NCBI GenBank assembly: GCA_021234155.1
Contig: JAJEKV010000521.1
Span: 1 to 64,000, forward strand
Length of the DNA: 64,000 bases
Reading direction: 5' to 3'
Source: Isoetes taiwanensis
Taxonomy: Eukaryota; Streptophyta; Lycopodiopsida; Isoetales; Isoetaceae
Numbering within the stretch: the first letter of the stretch is position 1; each line of letters opens with the position of its first letter. The notes beneath the pieces are model-generated. The model had not been told where the DNA came from. It searched no databases and was given only the letters and a program-made list of their open reading frames with translations. Below are positions 34,740 to 45,915 of the stretch, piece after piece. A program made the position numbers and the translations under genes.

Positions 34740-35515
34740 CCAAGCCCACGTGTATGTCCCCCATGCCCCCCAATCAACGACCCCAATTCACGCCCCTTGC
34801 GCGCCACACGTGTATTACGACGTCACCCAATCACAAAATGCCACGTTTGCAGCCCGTAGACAATATCTTATTACATTTTTAATAAATAAAAATTTAAAAG
34901 TATTTATCAAATGCATAAGCATGGGGGCCGGAATAGAGAAGTATTTAACAAATGAGAAGGCGGAGATGAAGGCGGGGTAGCCGAGGCCTGGCTATGGCGC
35001 AGAGTAGTCTTCCTTATTCTTGGTACATACGTAAGTCTTAAACCTTGCTTTGCTCCCTTTTCCACACGGTTTCTAGTATATTTTAGTTTACTTTGGCCGC
35101 ATTTAGTGGCCCCCTTTGGATGCCCTTTTCTCTGGGCATCTTGGCTCCCACCATAGCTCCGGCAGCAACATTTCTAGTACAGTTTTTTGTTTCGCTATGG
35201 TCCCCAGCCGCTGCATGTGGTAGTTGTTCCATCTATTAAGCAGTTATTTATCCGGGATGCAATGGGGGGCCTATTTGAGCAGGATCGAGTTGTGGGTTTT
35301 CAGGTTTCTGCTCAGAAGATATGGTCGAATGCATCATTAGCCAGACAGGGTTCTTCATTCCCTGCGTTTTAGGCTTTGCGGATTCAAAAGCCTTTTGCAG
35401 AACCTGGCAGAACTTTTCTATACAGGGGAAAGTATTGGGGTGCACTAGATCAAATACTCTGGCGGCTAGGTTTTTGAAGGAAATCTGTGCTGGGATTGTT
35501 TAAGAGGATTTGGAC
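34740..35515 (+). promoter_or_regulatory. Upstream region of the BES1/BZR1 gene with G-boxes
   Basis: Two CACGTG G-boxes (34747-34752 and 34807-34812), a GACGTC CRE-like core (34819-34824) and CCAAT (34827-34831) lie within 85 bp, about 0.7 kb before the start codon. A strong GTAAGT donor-like site follows TACATAC at about 35031, and several acceptor-like CAG sites occur at 35240-35316, so a 5' UTR intron is possible. Transcription start is not determined. Confidence 0.5.
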
Positions 35516-36749
35516 ATGACTTCTAGTTCTAGGATGCCCACATTGAAGGAGAGGGAGAATAACAAACGGCGAGAGCGGCGAAGGCGAGCTATTGCAGCCA
35601 AGATCTTTTCTGGTCTAAGACAGTTTGGGAATTACAAGTTGCCTAAACATTGCGACAACAATGAGGTTCTGAAAGCACTTTGCTCAGAAGCGGGATGGAC
35701 TGTGGAAGAAGATGGCACTACCTATAGGAAGGTGTTATTTTGTTTTATTGCATTTTTCTTTTCTAATTCATTTACAAAGACTTCTTTGCTTTTCTTAGGA
35801 CATCTTTCTGATATGATGGGTATCTATCTTTTTTATGCAGGGTGTGAAGCCATCAGAGCGGGTAGAGGCTTATGGTTCTAGGCCAGGTAGCCCTACTTCT
35901 TCTTTTGCAGGTGTTTCAGATGGTGCTTCATTGATCCCATGGCTCAAAGGACTTTCTGCTGGACTTAGCAGTGGAGCCAATGGCAGTTCTGGTGCCCCTT
36001 CAATGTGTGCTATGCATGGCAGTTCTTCTAGTGCACCGATAACACCTCCTCTCAGCTCTCCTAGGCCCAATAAAATGTTTGTGAAACCTGAATGGGACAC
36101 AATCAGGGAAGGTCAAGCAGTTCTAGGGACAAACAGTGCATTCCACTTTCCTACAACTTCTTCCCCGAATGTTCTGCAACATGGTGCACAGTTGATATCT
36201 TATGAACATGTGGATGGATGCCGAACTCCATGCTCTGAAGTTGGATGCATAACGCCTACATCTGGCTATATAACACCAACATCTGGCTGCTTAACTCCTA
36301 CCTCTGATGTCGGAGATTCTGAACAGCCTGAGCTTGAGTTTTGGAATCGGTATAATGAAAGCAGTGGCACAAGGTGGATCAATGGCATGCGCGTGTGCAA
36401 TTCTAATGGTTCTTTGGCCCTTGCAGGACCAAAGGGTGAGTCTAATTTTGGTCCATTTCCTGTTCCATGCTCAGAACTTATGCCAGAAACAGTTTCAGGC
36501 ATCTGGTGGCCAGGTCGGACTCAATGTTCGCCATGCTCAAGTGTCTGTGGTGTTGTTAAAAATAGACAAGACCCAATGGCAATGATGAAATCCAGTAGGA
36601 ATTCAGAACAAGTGGATCATGTGCCAATGGATTCTGATTTAGAATTATCAAGCTCAGAGCCTAGGGATTCAGCTCAGATAGCAGATTGCTCTCTGCAACG
36701 CAAAGAAAATTTGGAGTTAACACTAGCTACACCTGCATGTTCGATGTGA
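35516..36749 (+). CDS. BES1/BZR1-family brassinosteroid-response transcription factor (two exons)
   Basis: BES1/BZR1 proteins are nuclear DNA-binding factors that carry the brassinosteroid signal and bind E-box and BRRE sites. Exon 1 is 35516-35731 and exon 2 is 35841-36749, joined in frame, giving about 374 residues, near the usual length. The N-terminus has the atypical bHLH-like domain: [20 protein letters not shown], then [20 protein letters not shown], then [16 protein letters not shown] Ser/Pro-rich central region with many S/TxxxS/T sites fits GSK3 (BIN2-type) phosphorylation. The C-terminus has LELTL, an LxLxL EAR motif. The start is ATG 35516; the frame upstream has no earlier ATG. 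An unusual triple TPTS repeat lies near the middle. Both splice sites are canonical and no disabling change is seen. Confidence 0.95.
35732..35840 (+). other. BES1/BZR1 intron
   Basis: 109 bp, GTGTTA donor and TTTTTTATGCAG acceptor. It follows the conserved TTYRK codons, the usual intron position of this family. Confidence 0.93.
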
Positions 36750-37143
36750 ATGGAGGTGCTGTTGGTGCACTCCATGCTACTGACATTGTACGCATGGCAG
36801 CTCCTAGTAGTTAGTCATTGATCATTTTGTGTTATTGATGATATTTTTCTTGCAAAGGCAGGATTAGTGGTACTTTATCAACGTATAGTTTTAAGCATGT
36901 TTGTAGCCTTTCCTGATTTTCCCTTGACATTTGTATCCTCGCCCTGATTTTCTCTGACATTTACCCACTGATTCCATCGTCGAAACACTGATGGCTCTTG
37001 ACTATTAGAGAAGGTAAACCTGGATGCCATGATTCCCATTGGAGATGTATATAACCTTCTATTTTGGTTGCCTTGAAGGTTTTTCCATGTAATTAATTGA
37101 TGCTCTTAAGGTTGAAACGATGATACCTTTCAGATCTTCTAAT

Positions 37144-37378
37144 CTGATATATATTTCTGGTAGAGATTAATATGCCATGGAACCAAATTTTTCACTGTGA
37201 CTTTGATGATCATGTATTTACCAGTTGGATTTTCCAGGAAATGGTTTTTTATTTCCTAATTTTAAAGTTCTGATATATATTTCTGGTAGAGATTAATATG
37301 CCATGGAACCAAATTGATCATGTATTTACCAGTTGGATTTTCCAGGAAATGGTTTTTTATTTCCTAATTTTAAAGTTT
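37144..37378 (+). repeat. Tandem duplication in the BES1/BZR1 3' flank
   Basis: 37144-37268 and 37270-37378 are near-identical (CTGATATATATTTCTGGTAG to CCTAATTTTAAAGTT). The second copy lacks an internal stretch of about 17 bp. Confidence 0.93.
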
Positions 37379-37918
37379 TCTAATTTCGGTGTTTCAGTTT
37401 TTCCTTTTTCTTTCTGTACGCAACATATCTAGGAGGCTGCAATGCGCCCTTGGCTGTTCATGATTGCTGTAATAATTGGTCTCATAGACCCAAATGGTCT
37501 CTTGTAGCCTAATCTTCTTTCTTTCTTTTGTTTAAGTGTGATATGCTATGTTTAGCATGGCAATTTTTTGTCCAATGCATAGGCATAGTATTAGCTTCCC
37601 AACTTAGAGCAGAGAGTGGGTTCACTTGGTTTTCAGATTAGGTGCATAGTCCGCACATTTAGGACCGCTTAAAAAAGTAGTTAGTAGTTACTTCAATGTT
37701 ATGTCTCAATAATATGTTACATTGAAGCATTCTACTTGAGGACCCATGCTTTTATTGGCAATGATTAACAGTAAAAAATTATGGCAAAAATTATTGGCAA
37801 TGTAAGACAAATTGCTATTCTTGAATCTATGAGTAAGTCATTTTTATTGGGAAAACTCAGTGTTTGCAATTCTCACATTGGGGCCACACTATGTCGTCTT
37901 TTGGCTTGGCCACACTGA

Positions 37919-38045
37919 TTAAGTGAAGAGTGGTCCTTCTATACTACTACAGCTCTATGTTGGAAAATTGAAGAGAAGCTTTAAGTGAAGCGTGGTCGTT
38001 CTATACTACTACACTACTTCTATGTTGGAAAATTGAAGAGAAGCT
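37919..38045 (+). repeat. Tandem duplication, ~62 bp unit
   Basis: TTAAGTGAAGMGTGGTCSTT...GTTGGAAAATTGAAGAGAAGC occurs twice in direct succession. Confidence 0.9.
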
Positions 38046-39734
38046 TTTACATTCGGGCAGAAGTGAAAAGCAAAAACGATTTAGAATGGCACAAATGGTT
38101 TAAAGTTGGTTATTGTGGAATAAGAATGCCATTGTTGATGTCTACATTTGTCTCATCCTTCTTGTGGGCACAATCAAATTAACATTTCATAATAGGCTAT
38201 AACTATCCAAAGAATTCTAATAAGACATATAGGTTTTGTGCACTTAGAAAAGTGTTGCCAATGTGGCATGCCGTTTAAATTCATTCCTTCCTTCAAATGT
38301 ATAATACACAATAAATGTTTCTTGTAGAAACAACCTAGTAAAAGCTATACACTACAATTTGACACACTTCCATGCAAGTATCATCGTTGCTTTGTTGTAA
38401 AGAGAGTGCATTTGACATCTCTTGGTGTCAGTTCTCTTGTTTTGTATAAGTGAAATTTGTCTTTTTTTGTGGAAGGATGTACGACCTCTCTTACTTTCTC
38501 CACTTACAATTTTACCAAATGGTGTTCGTATTTACTAGGCTATGTTTTGGCTACGGAAGAAATAAACCATTAGAGTACCTTGTCCGCATGAATTCTCCAA
38601 CTTTACTAAGTATACATCTATCTAACATATATAAAGCATATATATTTCACCTTTAAGAAAAAGCCTGTTATCCATCCTCAATTGCAGAAACAAGCAACAC
38701 CTGTCCACTCGCTGCATTTTCATTCAAGCAGCACTTGTCAACTGCAAAATTTATTATGCATGCACCGCCTTATGTGAAGCCTAGCGCCTCCAAGCCTCGG
38801 TGTCACGAGAGACATCAGTTGTTTGCAGGATCCAAAAAAAAATTGCAGGGCTTGGATGATCCAAGAAGGGACAAGATATTTCTGCCTGAAGTTAGGTCAT
38901 CAAAATGAAAGCGTGGTTTAAAGCAATCATGTCATGCCTTAGCAGAAAGATTTGTTCTGCATGATTGAGGAACTCGGCATGAGATAAGGGGGATACCCAT
39001 CAATGGACCCGTGCCCCAAATGGTCCAACCCAGAAGAATTGAATCAGACAATTGAGATCTCTTCTCCCAAAATTTCTGATTTTTTCTAGAAAGTGAAATT
39101 GTTTTTTGTAGGATGGGCAAAATTTAAAGGGACATGGGGCTTTTTGATGGCATATAAGGTTCAAAATGAGTACCCATATGTACGAGTTTGGGCAGGTTTT
39201 ATCGATGAACTATTTTAGGGCATAGGGACTACTAGGGGTAGAAAGGAGGCCCACTGTCATTGTTCATTGCTTCTCTGTTTAGGGCACCAGAGTAGGCGTT
39301 TAATGGGTCCCTTGAGAGGGCACAATTAGGGACATCCAATGAGCCATTTGCCTCCAAAATCCGAGCCATGGAGGGGCTTCGACGATCCATGTGTTTTATA
39401 TATCGTCTACCAGTGGGCACCCTCCCTTATACAGTATTCTCTGTTGATATTCTTTTGTTTTCCTTCAATAAACTTTCATTGCAATTTATTATTTAAGAAT
39501 AGGCTTATTAATGATACGATCACTAAAATAGGAACATGAAGTGGCCAATGTTATTTGCAAATGTAGCCGATGCCAAAGTTGGAGTTTCTAGATCTAATAT
39601 GTAGCAAAATAACAGGGGGTTCCAGGGGGATTTGATATAGATATAATTCTTGAAACCATAGACCATATCCCTAAAACAATTCAATGGGTTATTATAAAAA
39701 AAAAACATAGATTTAAGATAAAAAATAGTCACAT

Positions 39735-39820
39735 TAGCTCACTAGTTAGATTGGTTAAAGTAGTCTTATTAGGACATTGAGTTATTTTAGTAGAGGTTCG
39801 AATCCCCGTATTTCATATTC
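39735..39820 (+). repeat. tRNA-like / SINE-like remnant
   Basis: A perfect B box (GGTTCGAATCCCC, about 39797-39809) follows an A-box-like TAGCTCACTAGTTAGATTGG (about 39735-39754) at tRNA-like spacing. The stems of a true tRNA are not formed and no CCA-proximal acceptor pairing is visible. A tRNA-derived SINE head is more likely. Confidence 0.5.
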
Positions 39821-40262
39821 TAAAAGCTTAAATGAAACCGTATAGAGGCACGATATACCATCAAAACCTTAGGCAAACTCGTATTCGACATCTTAAAATC
39901 ATAGGCGTCCCCAATCATAATTGAGCATAATCGAAACGAGAGGTGTCCAGAGGCTCCAACATACGATGCGGGCCGTAGGATTGTGTGATCAAACGGCGTG
40001 GTAGTCGGGGTGCACCTCGTTTAGAATAATGCCGTTGCTAGTGGATGGGCTAAAAATATGAATGTGGCAGATTTAATCGAAGCACACAATGAGATAAATC
40101 ACAAGCTTTTTGCTTAAATATTCACAGAAATATTTTTTTGTAGAAGTTAAATATTTTAAGAATAGAATAGAATAGTTTTTAAGAGGTCAATGGAATGCTT
40201 ATGTTATTATGTATTATGGAATTACAAAAATGACGTTTGTGTGATTTGTTGGCTTAGATCAG

Positions 40263-41662
40263 GAGGTAGAAGACTTTTTTGATGCATAGTATAAATTGGA
40301 TTGTATGCATGTTCTAGAAAGTGTTGATATTTTACGCAAAAAGATTATCTATGTAGGGAAGAATCTGGCATCTTTGTGTGCAACGGTATATTTTTCGTGT
40401 TTGATATATTTATTTTGCATGATTCAAATAGGAAAACAACCCTCTTCAATGCATGCAGATATATTGTGCACCCACTGGAATAAAATCCAGAGCTATTCTA
40501 TACCGATGCATTTAATTACTTATGTACAGTCAACTACAAAATGGGAGGCAAATGAGCAGGAAGCTGAGGTATCGAGTATCATTGTATTGTGTACTGATCT
40601 GAACATTTGCTGTTGTTAAATGCTATCATGTATTTTCTTATTTTTGTGGCACCATGTATGCTCAACTTGTTTTCAAAATCATTCATGGATAGCTACTTTT
40701 TTGGGTTGTTTTAAACTCAGAAATTGTAAGCTTCTGTCTTTTTCACTGCTTAATGCCACAACCTGTATGATAGGGTTTTTTGAAGCTTGAAGAAGTCTTC
40801 AAGACACTTGGAATTGCCGTTGATGATCTAAAAGAGGTTGATAAGGTGAGGTTTTTAAATGTTGAACTAAGAAGGCATATATGGAAATGAAAGAAAGATA
40901 CAACACGAATAGAAGCCCTCCGAATGATTGTATTATTAAGGAGTTTGCAGCAAAGAGAAATGTGAATAGGTTCATTTTATAAGAAAACAATGAGTTTTTT
41001 TATTTTCATGGCTCGTTTTGAAGGGAGCTGTTTTAATTTCAGGTCTTAAGAGCAATGCCAGTTGTACACCTACATGTTCCTACACTTTGCCTTATAGGGG
41101 CTCCAAATGTAGGGAAATCATCACTTGTGCATGTGCTTTCATCTGAAAAACCCGAGGTATAACATAGATTTAAAATTCATCTCATGGAAACCTTTGGGTA
41201 TGACTTTATTGTGGATAGTTGAAACTTAGGTTTGTAACTATCCTTTTACAACTTAAGGAGTATCAAAGGGGCATATCAGCATAGGAAGTCAGGTATATCA
41301 GATATGTTAACACTTTTTTAATTCTTAAATAAGGTTTCGTATTTAGCTTTCAGGGTGGTAATACGAGTTTTTTTGGTATTTTCATTAGCTTACAGACACC
41401 CTAGGTCTGTTAAGGAGGCCAGAAGGCCCCTGTGGGTCAATACATACCCTGAAGCAATTATTTAAAGGCTATGGTCTTTGATGGTTTTATCTACGAGCAT
41501 TGTGACTATCACAGTTTGCCATGACGTAAGCTCTAGGTTGTTCTTGCAGATGAGCGGAATACTTTGGAGAAACTTACATTGGCTGCACTTATGCATTTGC
41601 CAACAGCCATACTTTATGTCCATGATCTTACTGGAGACTGTGGTGTTTCAGTAAATGACCAA
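40263..41662 (+). pseudogene. NOG1/OBG-like P-loop GTPase, 5' and central exons
   Basis: Exons at 40263-40385, 40530-40568, 40774-40845, 41043-41156, 41230-41292, about 41396-41422 and 41550-41662 read in phase with canonical AG/GT borders where visible. They give the conserved order SVDILRKKIIYVGKNLASLC, KWEANEQEAE, LRAMPVVHLHVPTLCLIGAP then NVGKSSL (G1), CNYPFTT (G2), DTLGLLRRP (G3, normally DTPG) and RNTLEKLTLAALMHLPTAIL then YVHDLTGDCG. In-frame stops in exon 1 (TAG) and in the G2 exon (TAA where Arg is usual) and the G3 change argue for a pseudogene. Introns are kept, so it is not a retrocopy. The gene resumes at 56492. Confidence 0.85.
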
Positions 41663-41675
41663 GTAACATAGCAGG

Positions 41676-42236
41676 TATGACATATTCAATAAAACTTAGA
41701 CTTATTCAGATTTAATAGATAGCACTTCAAGAATGTCATTATAAGAATATATGTATTGTTATATTATAATATTTATAAGTTTTAATTATATAAGTTTATC
41801 TTTAAATTAAAAGTATAATGGTTATCAAAGAATAAAATTGCTTTCCAAACTAATTTCCACTTGAATCTACTTAGAAACAGACATTTCAAGAATATAAAAT
41901 TTTCAATTTTTAGTAATTTAAGAAATTTAAAATTTAGCATTCATGATAATTTCTAAATGAAATCTGATGGCTTGATAAGCGATTCACTTAAAACTTTCTC
42001 CTCAAAACTGCCTCTGCAAATTTTGAAAACACTAAAAAGATGAAAGAGATCCAAATGCATGTTGAAGAGCTTATAAAAAACTTCCAGTAGCTTACACCCG
42101 GATGGGGATGGCAAGAATGGGCTCGTGAAGAGATTTTGCTAAAGTTGTATACTGAGGCTTATAAGCTCAGCACTTCTTGGTAAAATCCACAACTTTCTTT
42201 TGGTTTAAATTATTCTTCTTAAGTTGCTTTGTCTGA
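41676..42236 (+). repeat. Direct repeat, copy 1 (contains an NLR-like exon piece)
   Basis: Begins TATGACATATTCAATAAAAC and ends near TTATTCTTCTTAAGTTG. Copies 2 and 3 follow at 42634 and 43222. Near its end it encodes KMKEIQMHVEELIK then WQEWAREEILLKLYTEAYKL, seen again in copy 2. Confidence 0.92.
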
Positions 42237-42633
42237 ATTACTACCGTTTTTATATGCAGCCAATGTTGTTCAATGGTGTATAGGATAATTTGTGCTCAGA
42301 AAATAGGCAATGAACTTGATAACCTTGTTACTACAGTCAAATATTTGGATTTGGCAGTCTAAGCAAGGTTGACAGCAAATAAGCTTACAACCATAATGGA
42401 CAGACAAGGAAAACTTTGCACCACTATGCCCTCCTCTAAAGATGAGATTCTCATCGGCAAGGATGAGATCTTGGAGTTTTTAAATATAGGCAAACCTGGC
42501 ATACGCGTTCTTTGCATAGTTTGGATTTGGTGGAGTAGGTAAAACTACTTTGTTGGGCGCTCTTAGAAATTGCATTGTTAAAGAAGTTAGATAGGGAAAG
42601 AACCTAATAACCTACTCCAACTTCAAACAAACA
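42237..42633 (+). pseudogene. NB-ARC (NLR disease-resistance) fragment
   Basis: Plus-strand reading gives GNELDNLVTTVKYLDLAV, then TTIMDRQGKLCTTMPSSKDE and ILEFLNIGKPGIRVL; after a one-frame shift it continues GFGGVGKTTLLGALRN (P-loop at about 42523-42552). This is the Walker A region of plant NB-ARC domains with its usual preceding linker. A stop follows shortly (GTTAGATAG), and no RNBS, GLPL, MHD or LRR sequence is present. The upstream amphipathic piece in the flanking repeats is probably its N-terminal exon. Confidence 0.7.
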
Positions 42634-43192
42634 TATGACATATTCAATAAAACTTAGACTTATTCAGATTTAATAGATAGCACTTCAAGAATGTCATTAT
42701 AAGAATATATGTATTGTTATAATATTTATAAGTTTTAATTATATAAGTTTATCTTTAAATTAAAAGTATAATGGTTATCAAAGAATAAAATTGCTTTCCA
42801 AACTAATTTCCACTTGAATCTACTTAGAAACAGACATTTCAAGAATATAAAATTTTCAATTTTTAGTAATTTAAGAAATTTAAAATTTAGCATTCATGAT
42901 AATTTCTAAATGAAATCTGATGGCTTGATAAGCGATTCACTTAAAACTTTCTCCTCAAAACTGCCTCTGCAAATTTTGAAAACGCTAAAAAGATGAAAGA
43001 GATCCAAATGCATGTTGAAGAGCTTATAAAAAAACTTCCAGCAGCTTACACCAGATGGGGGAGAATGGCAAGAATGGGCCCGTGAAGAGATTTTACTAAA
43101 GCTGTATACTGAGGCTTATAAGCTTAGCACTTCTTGGTAAAATCTACAGCTTTCTTTTGGTTTTAATTATTCTTCTTAAGTTGGTTTGTCTA
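42634..43192 (+). repeat. Direct repeat, copy 2
   Basis: Almost identical to 41676-42236 over about 560 bp, including the KMKEIQMHVEELIKKLPAAY stretch. It has one small deletion (TATTATAATATT shortened) relative to copy 1. Confidence 0.92.
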
Positions 43193-43221
43193 AAATAACC
43201 AACTCCAACTCCAAACAAACA

Positions 43222-43500
43222 TATGACATATTCAATAAAACTTAGACTTATTCAGATTTAATAGATAGCACTTCAAGATTGTCATTATAAGAATATATGT
43301 ATTGTTATAATATTTATAAGTTCTAATTATATAAGTTTATCTTTAAATTTAAAGTATAATGCTTTCCAAACTTATTTAGAATTAGACATTTCAAGAATAT
43401 AAAATTTTCAAGTTTTAGTAATTTAAAAATTAAAATTTTGCATTCAAAATAATTTCTAAATGAAATCTGCTGACTTGATAAGCGATTTGCTTAAAATTAT
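43222..43500 (+). repeat. Direct repeat, copy 3, truncated and more diverged
   Basis: Begins TATGACATATTCAATAAAAC like copies 1 and 2 and follows them to AAGCGATTTGCTTAAAA, then diverges. Confidence 0.88.
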
Positions 43501-43794
43501 TATGAGAGTTTTACAATCTTCAAGCTTTTACACTTTTAAAAATACTTTAAAAAAGTTTTAGATTGAGTTTATTGTTGATTAATTTTTATTATATTTTATT
43601 TCATCAATAATAAATTATTCAATAGTTATTATTAAAATATAAACGTAATGAATTTCAATCTAAAATTATCTGCTTTAAATATTTTTAGAAATTAACATTT
43701 TATTCATACAGTCTTTATCTTAGATTAGAATTTAGTTTTAAATAGAATAAAGTGAATATTAGGTTAGAAATCAATTTTATACTTAAGCAACTGT
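43501..43794. other. AT-rich intron-like sequence, nothing recognised
   Basis: About 300 bp of very AT-rich sequence between repeat copy 3 and the left terminal inverted repeat. Confidence 0.6.
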
Positions 43795-43826
43795 CATTAG
43801 AGTTTTTTTGAGGTCAAATAAGGGCC
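43795..43826 (+). repeat. Terminal inverted repeat, left
   Basis: 32 bp, perfect match to the reverse complement of 56080-56111. Confidence 0.95.
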
Positions 43827-45108
43827 CTTACTCGATGCCACGTCAAAAAGCTCGCGGCCAATGGGGAGCCGAGCTTGTACAGAACTTTTTTACCGAGCCT
43901 TGCTTTCGCCTTTCCAGGTGTCAACTGCACGTAGCTTCGGTAATATCCGTGCCCTCTAGGTGGTGTGGGATTACACTGCGTGGCAATTATAACCGTTAGC
44001 TCAGCCCTCAATTCCCGCGCGGGTGTTTTCCACAACGGCGTTTGCTTGCAAGATCGATTGTTCGCGACAAGGGAGCTTCGGTTCACTTCGAACTGCCGAC
44101 TGCGCTAAAGGGAGTTTGACCATTTAAAAACTACGATCAAGGTAAAAATCGTAGCCTTTCCTAGTATTTCGATTCCGGCTCCACATTCTCCGATTTGAAT
44201 TCGTGGACTAGATGGCTATAAAGCTCTATCACCGATCGGAAATGAGTTTGAAAGCTTCGTGGTGTCGCCAGGGAGCTTTCTTACACTCCAACCTCGCAAT
44301 GCGGAGTGAATGGCGAGTCAAAAGATCGCGGGGAGAAATGATGTTTCACGCATATTGGAAGGCTTTGGTGGTCGGATTCGGGAGAGCAAAGAGATATTTA
44401 TACAAGTAAGGCATGTATACACTCCAAATGAGATATGGCAAAAGAAAAAATAAGTTTAATTAACTTTCCCACGGTTAGAAGCAAATTGTGAGTATGTAAT
44501 TCTATGCAATCCATATTCAAATTAGATCGTTACTTATCCGGTTCATTCCTATTCTCTCAAAGGTTTGTGTATATCCGATGTGGAGAACACCGCCTCTTCA
44601 CACACGATGGCGATTGTATTCCATTGCTTTCACCAAGATATGGGCTCCTTGTTGTTGAAGGTAGCACACCCGGTGCAGCTCGAGAGAAAGGGGTATATGG
44701 TTACGGAGGTATGAATACTCTCCACGAAGATCCAAGCTAAGCGAGCTTCCATTGCTTGACTGTCCGATTTATCTCGTAGGCCTACGGATGCCACTTCTAT
44801 CTTATTAGCACGGAGTAAGTTGTCGCAGGAGAAATGTTCACGGCATTGAAGGAGAAGGGAGGAGTCTCCGGGCATGTGAAGACTAATTTAGGAATTGATC
44901 CATTCATTGCCATATTCAAGAGCCGAAACAATGTAAAGAAGACCTTTGAAGATGTTTACAGTTCAACAAACAAATTGGGTAGTTTTTAGATAAGGTATTT
45001 CTTGAAGGTTGGAGTGCTCGACTGCACGATGGAGCTGAATGTACTGAATGCAGGATAAGTCGAGACACGGTTCGGTTCAGATATTGCATTCGGAAGCAAA
45101 CTCTGTAT
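43827..45108. other. Left subterminal region of the TIR element, no clear gene
   Basis: Short frames exist (e.g. 44504-44740, starting MQSIFKLDRYLSGSFLFSQR) but none has a recognised motif. Base composition is closer to coding DNA than the AT-rich flank outside the TIR, so undetected exons are possible. Confidence 0.4.
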
Positions 45109-45432
45109 GTGACTTTTAAGTATAGGAGATGGCGAAATGTCCGTGAAGGAAGAAAGTACGTCTGGATTCCTGTCGAACAAGATGACAATGATGGCACTCA
45201 TTTGGTTGTCATAGACTTGAACATTCATAAGGATAATCGGCTGTTCAAAAGTCTAAGAGCAGAGAGCGAGTGGTCTCTATTCGATGTTCGGCGGCAATTA
45301 GAGTTTGAGACAGACTTAAATTTCTTCCATTTCATGATAGATAGCCAGAAGGTGGGAAAGCGCAGAGAAGAATGCTATAAAGTGGGGTCATGCATGCCAC
45401 CCAAAGTCATATCTGTATATGAATCTATCTAA
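45109..45432 (+). CDS. Unrecognised ORF in the TIR element
   Basis: A 107-residue frame, basic at the start (MTFKYRRWRNVREGRKYVWI) and mixed afterwards (HLVVIDLNIHKDNRLFKSLR, FHFMIDSQKVGKRREECYKV), ending PPKVISVYESI at the stop. The frame may extend upstream through an unspliced junction near 45000-45100. No family recognised. It is followed within 130 bp by palindrome cluster 1. Confidence 0.45.
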   Translation: MTFKYRRWRNVREGRKYVWIPVEQDDNDGTHLVVIDLNIHKDNRLFKSLRAESEWSLFDVRRQLEFETDLNFFHFMIDSQKVGKRREECYKVGSCMPPKVISVYESI

Positions 45433-45559
45433 TATAAATATAAGTGATTGTTAATTGGAAATCTATTTTATATTAATTGCAAACATTTGCTTTCATTGGA
45501 ATATAAGACTTCAAGTAGTCATGTTGCGAAATTATATACAACATAAATTGTGGAAGTGT

Positions 45560-45837
45560 TTTCACACCGTACTTACGGTGCGAAATTGTGGATCTCATAA
45601 AATATTGAAGGGCCATTTTCGCACCGTAGCCACGGTGCGAAAATGTGCATAGCATAGAAAATGAAAGGGGCAGTAACATACAATAAGATATTGAAGGGTC
45701 GTTTTCGCACCGTAGCCACAGTGCGAAAATGTGCATAGTATAAGAAATGGAATCGGTATTTTCGCACCGTAGCCACGGAGCGAATTTGTGCCAAACATAA
45801 ATCACGAAGTGTTATTTTCGCATCGTTGCCACGTTTT
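45560..45837 (+). repeat. Palindrome cluster 1 (five copies)
   Basis: Copies of the 26 bp palindrome (TTTCGCACCGT, four-base centre, ACGGTGCGAAA) at 45560-45585, 45617-45642, 45703-45728, 45760-45785 and a degraded one at about 45816-45837. TATTGAAGGG precedes two of the five copies (45617 and 45703) and GTGCATAG follows them. Open minus-strand frames here (repeated FAPWLRCEN-like peptides) come from the repeat. Confidence 0.93.
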
Positions 45838-45915
45838 TAGTCTCTCTTGCAAATCAAGCCGCTACAAAGGCGCTCACATTCTAAGTGTCATAAATCGAGG
45901 CGCTGGTCCACGAAA

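Larger units (their letters stand above)
36750..40262. other. 3' flank of BES1/BZR1 and intergenic DNA
   Basis: No gene recognised over 3.5 kb. Local tandem duplications occur at 37144-37378 and 37919-38045. Short frames at 37985-38182, 38450-38656 and 39232-39420 have no recognisable motifs. Confidence 0.6.

Noticed and set aside
35510-35515. Earlier start for the BES1/BZR1 protein (Leu-Asp before Met)
   Set aside because: The codon at 35510 is TTG, not ATG; ATG 35516 matches the family's MTSS-type N-terminus.
39735-39820. A functional tRNA gene
   Set aside because: B box is perfect but the acceptor and anticodon stems do not pair.
45473-45805. Minus-strand frames with repeated FAPWLRCEN/RTVATVRK peptides
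   Set aside because: The repetition comes from the 26 bp palindrome cluster, which reads through in several frames on both strands.
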